NCBI GenBank assembly: GCA_947289115.1
Contig: CAMYPG010000009.1
Span: forward strand, 1-48,819
Direction: 5' to 3'
Origin: an uncultured Gardnerella sp.
GTDB lineage: Bacteria; Actinomycetota; Actinomycetes; Actinomycetales; Bifidobacteriaceae
DNA length: 48,819 nucleotides
A program made the translations under genes and the position numbers. Shown here one piece after another: positions 41,537 through 48,819 of this stretch. The stretch's first letter is position 1, and every line of letters begins with the position of its first letter. The notes below the pieces were generated by a model, which saw nothing but the letters and a program-made list of their open reading frames with translations, did not search any database and was not told the origin of the DNA.

Positions 41537-44200
41537 TTATTTGTTCGCTTCATTGCTTTTTGGTCGCAACGATTTTACCATTTCTAGTATTTGTTTAGGA
41601 TTAGCTTCCGGTAAATAGGCGTGAGTTACAGCTAGTGAAATCTGAGCTAATTTTGCAGAATCCATATAGCAAACATATACGGAACTTGCGGATGGCTGGA
41701 ATTTTTTCTTGAAGAAATATAGCGATTTGAACCCATAAGCTGGTTCCAAAATGTCAGACATCATTTCTAGCGCATGATTAATAACGTTAGAAGATTTTTG
41801 ACCATTTTCGTTCAATATGTCTTCGTTTATGCCAGCTAGAGGTGCTGCAGAAAGGCTCATAAATTCTACAGAACAGTCTGGGTTTTCTAATCCTTCATCT
41901 CTTAAACGTTCTGCCATTCTAGCAATTAATAATTCCATAATCCCATTAGGACTATCTGTGCGGTGACGCATAAAATCAAGTGTCCAACCAATAATTCGAT
42001 TATTTCTATACGTTGGCATCCAGCTTGTTACTCCAAGTACTCTGCCGTCTTCATTAATAGCGTATAAAATTTTGACGCGGCTATCTTGAAGTTCGTCAAG
42101 TCCTCCGAGAGTAAATTTCATTTCTGGAAGAGCTTTTAACTCTGCCCATTCTTCTGAAATTTCTACAATTTGTTGCCGTACGTCCCAAGAGGCTTCGTTA
42201 TAAGTTGTAAGTACGTCGGCAATTCCATCTCGTTTTGCTTTGTTTATAGCTGTACGAATATCTTGCCATTTTTTCCCTCGCGTCTGCCAAGTATTAGGGT
42301 CTACTAGCATGTCTGTTCCGACTTTAATAGAAGTAAATCCAAGTTTTTCTAGTTCTTGACGCGTTTTATCGTGCACAGCATAGAATGCTGGAGACCACGA
42401 ATTTTGTTCGCAGAATTTAATAAATCCTCGAATATCTTGTGAATACTCTTTTTCATCTCCAAAAGGCTCTGTAAGAGTGAGCGCAATACCGTAATTTAGT
42501 CTATAGGCAATTGCAGATTGCCCGCTTTGAGAGAACCAATAATGGTTATTCGCCCAAGTCGTCATAAAGCTCATTGTGTTTCCACCAAGTTCTACTAATG
42601 AGCTTGCTTTTTTTCTATCGTTTTCGCTTGTAGAGATGCTGCTGCGGAACCACGTAAAGCAGACAATAAACAATATTGTCCAGAATATCACGCCCACGCT
42701 TTGTGCTAGTAAAGAAGATAGGGGTGTTTCAGTGCGAAGCATTGCGTTAGATCTGTTTCCAAATCCCATAGGCATCCAGCGCCCTGGTAAATCTCGCAAT
42801 AAGTGGTAAATATCAGCAGATGGAGTAAATTCTTCAGGTATCATAAGACCAAAAGCAACATATCCAGCACCAGTTATATACAATGCTATAAAAATTGCTA
42901 TTAGTCCCAAACGTGCCTGTAGTTTGCTCGTATGAACAGAAAAATGCTTTAAATTAATTATCAACAAAATAGTAAGCAATAATGGTGGGAGAGCGGTAAG
43001 CATAAAAGCAACAGCAACAGCATTATGTTGATGTTCCAAAATATTTTGTTTTGTGGCAATTAAAGGCAAAACAGTGAAATACATTCCTGCATATAGCACA
43101 GTCAGTGCGTTTATAAATATAGAAGTTAATGCAGCTAGTCTACGCCCTCGTAACATTCCCCACGCAATAATCATCAGTGTGATGCTTGGTAATAGAATGC
43201 GAATCCATAATTCGCCAATTGCAGCGTGATGTAGACCTGAATGAAGAAAACAATTATTTGTGCTGTAATTTGTCATGCATCGCGTAAGCCATGTCTTAGA
43301 GCCTAGTTGCGGTGACATAAACAAACCAAGAGTAGTAAGAATTCCTGCGTGAGAGCGTGAAGATAATGCCAACACTGGACCTAATGCAATAATGCTCTGA
43401 GCTACTGCAAAAAGCCTACGAATTTCGTAATCTGTACCTTCCCACCAGTTTACACTTCGTCTAACGCCTTTTGTTTTGCTCATAATATTGCCGATGATGT
43501 GTCCTGTAAGGGCTGCAATAATAGTGCAATAATCGCCTGGATTTCCACTATAAAGAAGCATTGCTGAAGTAGTAGCGTATCCAATTACTAAAGTTCTTCT
43601 GCGCCACAAAATAGATTCGTAAGATGCAGAAGCCATAAAAGCGCCAATAAACAGTGTGAATGGAGATAGTCGAATAGGAATCTTGGTAATCCAATGCATG
43701 TTTCGAATAATGATTGAAAGATTACCTATGATTGTTAATCCTACAATTATGCCAACAAGTGTGCTAAATATTGCAATATAAATAATATTAAGTCTACTTA
43801 TACGAGTTTCTGCAACGCCAATAAGTACGGCAACAAGTAAACAATTAACCATAAGAGATGGCATATTATTTACGAAAATAAGCGAATGGCACACTTTTAT
43901 CAGCAGCTCTGTGACGTTTCCGTGCCCGAAGAATAGGCTTGGACCTTTTGAATGATGATGTCGCATAAACAATTGTGCAAGAGTAGCGCTTGTGCCATAA
44001 GTATAAAAATGCATAAGTGCTAATACGAGCCAGTGTATGCAATTTATAACAATAAAAATGCATGTAAGCGTTAATGCAAAAACTTTATGTTGCATCCAGG
44101 TTATGAAATCGTGCATCAATATTTTTGTATGCCGAATTGCTGAATGTTTAGAATCAGAATCATTTTTCTTACAACGTTTATGAAAGAAAGACAGCATCAT
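41537..44200 (-). CDS. MprF-like membrane protein with C-terminal DUF2156 aminoacyltransferase domain
   Basis: Large (887-residue) polytopic protein. About 12-14 TM segments cover residues 25-550. The soluble C-terminal DUF2156 domain (about 565-880) has ATSWMPTYRNN-like text and FMRHRTDSPNGIMELLIARMAE, typical of MprF/LysX-type lipid aminoacyltransferases, which move Lys or Ala from tRNA to phosphatidylglycerol. Here the residue and lipid are unknown. The ATG follows the stop of the esterase gene by one base, so the two are coupled. Resistance to cationic peptides is the inferred role. Confidence 0.8.
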   Translation of the reverse strand: MMLSFFHKRCKKNDSDSKHSAIRHTKILMHDFITWMQHKVFALTLTCIFIVINCIHWLVLALMHFYTYGTSATLAQLFMRHHHSKGPSLFFGHGNVTELLIKVCHSLIFVNNMPSLMVNCLLVAVLIGVAETRISRLNIIYIAIFSTLVGIIVGLTIIGNLSIIIRNMHWITKIPIRLSPFTLFIGAFMASASYESILWRRRTLVIGYATTSAMLLYSGNPGDYCTIIAALTGHIIGNIMSKTKGVRRSVNWWEGTDYEIRRLFAVAQSIIALGPVLALSSRSHAGILTTLGLFMSPQLGSKTWLTRCMTNYSTNNCFLHSGLHHAAIGELWIRILLPSITLMIIAWGMLRGRRLAALTSIFINALTVLYAGMYFTVLPLIATKQNILEHQHNAVAVAFMLTALPPLLLTILLIINLKHFSVHTSKLQARLGLIAIFIALYITGAGYVAFGLMIPEEFTPSADIYHLLRDLPGRWMPMGFGNRSNAMLRTETPLSSLLAQSVGVIFWTILFIVCFTWFRSSISTSENDRKKASSLVELGGNTMSFMTTWANNHYWFSQSGQSAIAYRLNYGIALTLTEPFGDEKEYSQDIRGFIKFCEQNSWSPAFYAVHDKTRQELEKLGFTSIKVGTDMLVDPNTWQTRGKKWQDIRTAINKAKRDGIADVLTTYNEASWDVRQQIVEISEEWAELKALPEMKFTLGGLDELQDSRVKILYAINEDGRVLGVTSWMPTYRNNRIIGWTLDFMRHRTDSPNGIMELLIARMAERLRDEGLENPDCSVEFMSLSAAPLAGINEDILNENGQKSSNVINHALEMMSDILEPAYGFKSLYFFKKKFQPSASSVYVCYMDSAKLAQISLAVTHAYLPEANPKQILEMVKSLRPKSNEANK

Positions 44201-44201
44201 A

Positions 44202-45581
44202 TTAGTCTCGATTCACTTGCTGGTTGATAAGAATTTGTACATTTTGGTAGGTATTAAGTTTTGGTGCAGTGCTTGAAATACCTGTTTTTTTGCAGAATTG
44301 ATCAATTGCTATTTTTAATCCAGCTTTTACTGTGTGCCAATCATGACCATTGCCTTGAGAAAGCATGGTTATAACATTCATTCCAGCGCGATGTGCGCTT
44401 AGTGCGATGGTTGCCTGATTCGCTTGAGATTTAGTATCCCATGAGCCCGCAATAGCGTAATAATTTTGTTTCAAAGGAGCATTTTTACGCATTATCACGC
44501 TAGGTATATGTCGCTCATATTCTGATGTGTTTCCATTGAAATAATGATTAATTGTTTCTTGGCGATTTTTATATGTTGGTTCTAGTTCCCCTCCGGCAGA
44601 AAAAATGTTTCCAAATATATCAGGGTGAGATGGAACTAGTTGCGTTGAGCAAGTGCCTCCTTGTGAGAAGCCGCCCATAAGCCACATTTTAGGATCTTTG
44701 CTTACTGGCAAATGTTTGCGTATCCATTTAGGAACATCATTAATTAAATATGTTTCTGCTTTGCCGAACACATGTGTATCCGCACACAGAGAATTATGCG
44801 AAGATTTACCATTTTGGTCAGGGGCTACAACAATAGGTGCAAGACCGTAGTGATTTTTCGCGTAATTGTCTAAAGTATTTGCAATATCGCTTGCTGCAAA
44901 AAAGTGATTAGGGCTACCAGGTTGTCCTGCAAACATGACCATAACTGGCAGTTTTGGTGGTTTTTTAACAAGTGCAGCAGGTGGCAAGTATACGTTTGCT
45001 ATTCTGGCATTGAAATGTGAAGCAGTGTTAGGGATATAAACTGAACGAACAATACCTTTTTTAGGCAGTTTTGGCAGTTTTTGTTGTGCTGCTAACTCTC
45101 TCCATTGTTTAATACTAGAGGATGCGGATTTTTGCTTATTAACTTCTAGTTTTGGAAAACCGCCCATTCCAAATATTGAACCTATTGTCGTGTATTCCCC
45201 ATAAATCATGTCTACATGAAGAGCTGTGCTTGCTAACGTCAAGATAATAGCTATTACTGCAACTAGTTTTCTCCATTTGTGTAAGAAAACAAATGCTGTT
45301 GCTGCAAAACCTATAAGCCCGAAGCCGCATGCAATAGAAAAAATAACGAGCCATCCAAGACTTACTTCGAATACAAGAAACACGTCAGAAATAAGCCAAG
45401 CAATTATTCCACCGACAAAAAATGTTATGACACCTATTGCAAGTTGTATTAGTAAGTGGAACATTTTCTTGCCGCGTTTTGTTTTCATAAAAAGCAACAA
45501 GACTAAAGAAATACCATTTACGCTAAAAAGGCTTACTGGTAGCCATCCTTGCAAAAGACTCACTTTTGCCAATTGCAGCAT
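44202..45581 (-). CDS. Membrane-tethered esterase (alpha/beta hydrolase)
   Basis: Four predicted TM helices in residues 10-130, then an extracellular alpha/beta-hydrolase domain (about 185-445) of the esterase-D/mycolyltransferase-like family. The nucleophile S306 is in MGGFSQGGTC and the histidine H413 in GNGHDWHT; the acid is probably an Asp near AGSWDTKS. A Lys/Pro-rich linker precedes the domain. 459 residues. AGGAG six bases before the ATG. Coupled to the MprF-like gene downstream. Aminoacyl-lipid hydrolysis is a reasonable guess; other wall esters are possible. Confidence 0.8.
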   Translation of the reverse strand: MLQLAKVSLLQGWLPVSLFSVNGISLVLLLFMKTKRGKKMFHLLIQLAIGVITFFVGGIIAWLISDVFLVFEVSLGWLVIFSIACGFGLIGFAATAFVFLHKWRKLVAVIAIILTLASTALHVDMIYGEYTTIGSIFGMGGFPKLEVNKQKSASSSIKQWRELAAQQKLPKLPKKGIVRSVYIPNTASHFNARIANVYLPPAALVKKPPKLPVMVMFAGQPGSPNHFFAASDIANTLDNYAKNHYGLAPIVVAPDQNGKSSHNSLCADTHVFGKAETYLINDVPKWIRKHLPVSKDPKMWLMGGFSQGGTCSTQLVPSHPDIFGNIFSAGGELEPTYKNRQETINHYFNGNTSEYERHIPSVIMRKNAPLKQNYYAIAGSWDTKSQANQATIALSAHRAGMNVITMLSQGNGHDWHTVKAGLKIAIDQFCKKTGISSTAPKLNTYQNVQILINQQVNRD

Positions 45582-45891
45582 GTTTGACTCCTATACTTTC
45601 TAGTCTAATTTGCGTACCAGTTACTAATCTAAGCGACATATACGCACAGTAATTGCCCAACCTAGTAATGTAATGCTAGTATCTGAAATTTTCCTCAATA
45701 TTTGTTTTATTTTTTATTATTTATTCTATTTAAATAATAAATATCGAAACATATATTGTAATCAGTCCTAAGTATTAAAATTGCTATTTTTTCTTGTTTC
45801 AATGCATTGTTAAAAATTTATGACGATAGCAATAAGTAAACTTGCACATTATTAGTAATAATTAGTACGTGTGTGATTTATTGAGGATAGT
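45582..45891. other. Divergent promoter region, AT-rich
   Basis: 310 bp between the esterase gene (minus) and the LTA-synthase-like gene (plus). The centre (about 45700-45760) is almost pure A/T. Promoters for both directions must lie here, but no single consensus pair stands out. No gene, repeat or hairpin was found. Confidence 0.5.
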
Positions 45892-47961
45892 ATGAAGTCA
45901 TTTTTGCGCTTGAAAGTTCCGTATTGGCTGTATGCATTTCTTTTCTTTGTTATTGACGGCATGTCGGTAATTATTGTGCAAATGGGTGTGCAGCGCGCTG
46001 GAAGAGTTGAGATGACTTCTGCAATGTCTGGTGGACGTTGGGGATTAATAACTAAAACCTGGAAAGAACTTAATTTCGTTATTGTTCTTAGTGCGCTCGT
46101 TGTTGCGATGATATACGGTTTAATTCTTTTGATTAGTAACCGATTTTGGATATCAAGTGCAATAATTCTAAGTGTTTCATTGCTTATTGCTGTTATTGAA
46201 TATATGAAAGTAAATGTTCGTTATGAAACTATTCTTCCTGCGGACTTAAACTTTTTAAAAAGTAACACTGGTAATGTCGCTTCATTTTTGCCAGATAATG
46301 CTCCTATGGTCATTGGTGTTGCTTTAGGCGTTTTTATTTTGCTTTTAGTTACAACTGTTTGCTTACACATATTTGATACAAATCATGGAAAGATTGTGCG
46401 ATTTAAAGATTGGCGTTATTCTGCTGGTATTCGTGTTGCAATTGCGTTGATTTTAATAGGGAATTTAAGCTGGTATATTGGCGGCGTTGGCACAGTTGAC
46501 TCTTCGGCTAATGTTTTTTCTAAAATGCTTGGTGACAGTCCTGCTATGTGGGATTCTGTTTATGACGCTCAACGCAATGGTGCTATTGTGGCATTTTTGC
46601 GTAATGTAAATCCTAAAATTATGGATAGGCCGGCTGATTACAGTGAAGAAACTATGAAGGCTGTATACAAGCGTTATAACGATGAAGCTAAACGTATAAA
46701 TCGTTCTCGTACAACAAATATGAACGATAATACTTTTATTCTTATCTTGTCTGAATCGTTCTCTGATCCTACTCGTGTTCCTGGTTTGAAGTTGAACAAG
46801 AATCCAATACCATTTATTAGCAATTTAAAGAAGCATACGGATAGTGGTTTGATGCTTTCTTCTGGTTATGGTGGCGGTACTGCAAATCTAGAGTACATGT
46901 CTTTAACTGGTTTGAGCATGGCTAATTTTGATCCTTCAATGACGAGTCCGTATCAGCAGTTGGTTCCTAATGCTCAATGGTCTCCAACTATTAATCAATA
47001 TTGGGATGATTCTCGTAATTCTATTAAATCTATAGCTTTCCACCCGTATGAGCCGAGCATGTATTTGCGCGCTACTAATTACAAAAAGTTTGGATTTAGT
47101 AAGTTTTACGCATTGCAAGGACCTGATGTTATTGCTCACCGTGATGTTATAGATAAATCACCGTATGTTTCTGACGCATCAGCATATAAGAGTGCGTTAG
47201 AAAAGATTAAAGAGCATAAGCAACCTAGGTTCGTACAAATTGTTACTATGCAAAACCATATGCCTTATAGGGATTGGTATGCGAATAATGAATTCGAAGC
47301 GTCTCCTAAAGATGGTGCCGCTGATCTTGGTGATGATGAAAAAACTTCTATTGAAACGTATGCTAAGGGTGTGCAACACACTGATGAGGCAACACAAGCG
47401 TTTTTGAAGAGTTTAGATAAACTAAATAAGCCTATTACTGTTATGTTTTATGGTGACCATTTGCCAGGAATTTACGGCACTGCAAGTTCAGATGAAAAGA
47501 ATTCATTGTCTTTGCATTTGACTGATTATTTTATTTGGTCAAATAAGGTTGCTTTGGAGCGTAAAGAGCGTAGTGAGAAAAAATCTTCAAACAAAAATGT
47601 AGAGCATTCTAATACAAATAAAGATGTAGATCATACTAATAAGTATTCTTCGCCTAACTTCTTTATTTCTCAGGCTGCTTTACATATGAACGCTAAAGTT
47701 TCTCCGTATCTTGCTTTCTTAACTTGTTTACATGAGCATGTGAGCGCTATGGAGCCTCCTGTTGTAAATACTATTCAAGGCTGGGATAGAATTCCTGAGG
47801 GACAATCAATTTATTTGGATAACGATGGTAATCCTATGATTTTGTCTAAGATGGATAAGAAGTCACGTCAACTTCTTCATGACTATCGCTTAATACAATA
47901 CGATATTACTGCTGGAAAGCATTATTTGCGTAATACTGATTTTCTGAAATTACCGCGCTAA
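45892..47961 (+). CDS. LTA-synthase-like sulfatase-fold membrane protein
   Basis: Five TM helices (within about 1-205) and an extracellular alkaline-phosphatase-superfamily domain (about 275-600). Catalytic elements of LtaS-type phosphoglycerol transferases are present: E288 in LSESFSDP, nucleophile T330 in YGGGTANLEY, and D522-H523 in YGDHLPG. 689 residues. It may add glycerol-phosphate, or another phospho-alcohol, to a cell-surface polymer or glycolipid. A Lys/Asn/Ser-rich loop (about 560-585) interrupts the domain near its end. GAGGA five bases before the ATG. Confidence 0.85.
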   Translation: MKSFLRLKVPYWLYAFLFFVIDGMSVIIVQMGVQRAGRVEMTSAMSGGRWGLITKTWKELNFVIVLSALVVAMIYGLILLISNRFWISSAIILSVSLLIAVIEYMKVNVRYETILPADLNFLKSNTGNVASFLPDNAPMVIGVALGVFILLLVTTVCLHIFDTNHGKIVRFKDWRYSAGIRVAIALILIGNLSWYIGGVGTVDSSANVFSKMLGDSPAMWDSVYDAQRNGAIVAFLRNVNPKIMDRPADYSEETMKAVYKRYNDEAKRINRSRTTNMNDNTFILILSESFSDPTRVPGLKLNKNPIPFISNLKKHTDSGLMLSSGYGGGTANLEYMSLTGLSMANFDPSMTSPYQQLVPNAQWSPTINQYWDDSRNSIKSIAFHPYEPSMYLRATNYKKFGFSKFYALQGPDVIAHRDVIDKSPYVSDASAYKSALEKIKEHKQPRFVQIVTMQNHMPYRDWYANNEFEASPKDGAADLGDDEKTSIETYAKGVQHTDEATQAFLKSLDKLNKPITVMFYGDHLPGIYGTASSDEKNSLSLHLTDYFIWSNKVALERKERSEKKSSNKNVEHSNTNKDVDHTNKYSSPNFFISQAALHMNAKVSPYLAFLTCLHEHVSAMEPPVVNTIQGWDRIPEGQSIYLDNDGNPMILSKMDKKSRQLLHDYRLIQYDITAGKHYLRNTDFLKLPR

Positions 47962-47983
47962 AAGCTAGTTTGATTATTACAAT

Positions 47984-48031
47984 GCCCCTCGTTTGTATTT
48001 GATACATAGTATGTTTCAAATAGCGAGGGGC
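47984..48031. terminator. Bidirectional terminator between the LTA-synthase-like gene and purD
   Basis: Outer stem GCCCCTCG/CGAGGGGC (47984-47991 with 48024-48031) and inner stem TATTTGA/TCAAATA (47996-48002 with 48016-48022). Lies between convergent stop codons. Confidence 0.75.
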
Positions 48032-48076
48032 TTATTGATTTGCAATTTGTTAATGAAAACTATATCAATTAACAAA

Positions 48077-48819
48077 CTATTTTAAGGCTTTAGATGCGAT
48101 ATCATGTCTAAAGAACATGTGTGGAAGATTAAGCTTATTTAATATGCTGTAGACGTTGTTTTGAGCGTCTTTTACGTCATCTCCATGCACTTGCACAAGA
48201 GCTACTCTACCTGAAGAAGTAAGAAGTTTGCCGCTTTCTTCATCGCTTTTTACTCCTGCATAATACACGTGCTGACCTTGATTTTCGTCAACAGGAATTT
48301 GAGGAAAGGGAGTTCCGGTAACTAAAGTGCCAGGGTAGCCTTCGCTTGCAATAATTACGCCGAGCGTAACACCGTTATTTTTCCAAGTAAAAGTTGGGCT
48401 TTTATGTCGCAAAATATTCCATATAGCTGCACCAAAATCTGAAGTAAGGCGAGGAAGCACAACTTCTGTTTCTGGGTCTCCAAAACGAGCATTAAACTCA
48501 ATAACTTTAGGACCTGTTGCTGTATCAATTAAGCCAGCATAAAGCACGCCAGTAAAAGGCGTACCCTCTTTAGCTAGTCCTTCAACAGTTGGGCGCACAA
48601 TTTCGTCGATAGCACGCTGAACTGTTTCGTCGCTAATTTGCGGCACAGGGCTATAAGCTCCCATGCCTCCAGTATTTGGTCCTTTGTCTCCGTCATAAGC
48701 ACGCTTGTGATCTTGAGAAATAGGCATAACCCAAAAATCAGTTCCGCTTACAAAACTCATAAGCGAAAACTCTTGACCTTGCAAAAATTCTTCAATAACA
48801 ACTTTTGCTCCAGCTTGAC
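48077..48819 (-). CDS. purD: Phosphoribosylamine-glycine ligase, C-terminal part (runs off the right edge)
   Basis: ATP-grasp enzyme making glycinamide ribonucleotide in purine synthesis. The visible part covers the ATP-grasp B-domain end and catalytic core: VVIEEFLQGQEFSLMSF, then DHKRAYDGDKGPNTGGMGAYSP, then VIEFNARFGDPETEVVLPRL, and the C-terminal domain with VTLGVIIASEGYP. The reading frame is open through 48819 on the minus strand, so the true start is outside the window; roughly the last 247 codons are present. Confidence 0.95.
   Translation of the reverse strand, partial: QAGAKVVIEEFLQGQEFSLMSFVSGTDFWVMPISQDHKRAYDGDKGPNTGGMGAYSPVPQISDETVQRAIDEIVRPTVEGLAKEGTPFTGVLYAGLIDTATGPKVIEFNARFGDPETEVVLPRLTSDFGAAIWNILRHKSPTFTWKNNGVTLGVIIASEGYPGTLVTGTPFPQIPVDENQGQHVYYAGVKSDEESGKLLTSSGRVALVQVHGDDVKDAQNNVYSILNKLNLPHMFFRHDIASKALK

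Overview
The window is a contiguous piece of an AT-rich chromosome from a member of the Bifidobacteriaceae, most like Gardnerella. This is inferred from the prfB-ftsE-ftsX-CHAP hydrolase-smpB block, PdxST, a BspA-type surface protein and an AT-rich but otherwise bifidobacterial gene set. No 16S gene is present, so the species cannot be fixed.

Layout. 1-206: the end of a type II CRISPR array (two 36-bp repeats and one 28-bp spacer in view) beside a tracrRNA gene on the minus strand; the cas genes must lie off the left edge. 393-821: intergenic DNA packed with hairpins. 887-3892: divergent pepO and map. 3973-9743: prfB, ftsE, ftsX, a secreted CHAP peptidoglycan hydrolase and smpB (translation termination/rescue and division-linked wall cleavage). 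10020-12947: a polar amino-acid ABC importer. 13043-17377: glmS, an orphan sugar-type binding lipoprotein and coaX. 17627-21052: a giant DUF285/BspA repeat surface protein with a G9 tract that looks like a phase-variation switch. 21192-21793: a DinJ-YafQ type toxin-antitoxin pair. 22174-23705: pdxS-pdxT (vitamin B6). 24133-29615: an oligopeptide ABC importer with a membrane-anchored binding protein and a fused double ATPase. 29733-35792: luxS, a GNAT acetyltransferase, alr, dgt and dnaG. 35893-39093: a ThDP-dependent acetolactate-synthase-like enzyme, divergent from an anion permease. 39173-39245: tRNA-Arg(TCT). 39378-41456: purE-purK-zur. 41537-47961: an envelope locus with an MprF-like DUF2156 protein, a membrane-tethered esterase and a divergent LTA-synthase-like enzyme. 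The right edge cuts purD.

Most noteworthy: (1) the CRISPR repeat ends in a perfect extended -10 promoter (TGATATAAT), so each spacer could be transcribed separately as in Neisseria type II-C loci, and the complete tracrRNA can be read in sequence; (2) the G9 tract in the BspA-like gene meets a stop codon within a few codons for either a one-base loss or a one-base gain; (3) two intergenic regions about 25 kb apart carry related arrays of alternating half-palindromes; (4) the MprF-like/esterase pair looks like an aminoacyl-lipid synthase/hydrolase module.

Start codons were chosen from visible Shine-Dalgarno sequences. Family assignments come from motifs read by eye; no database search was run.
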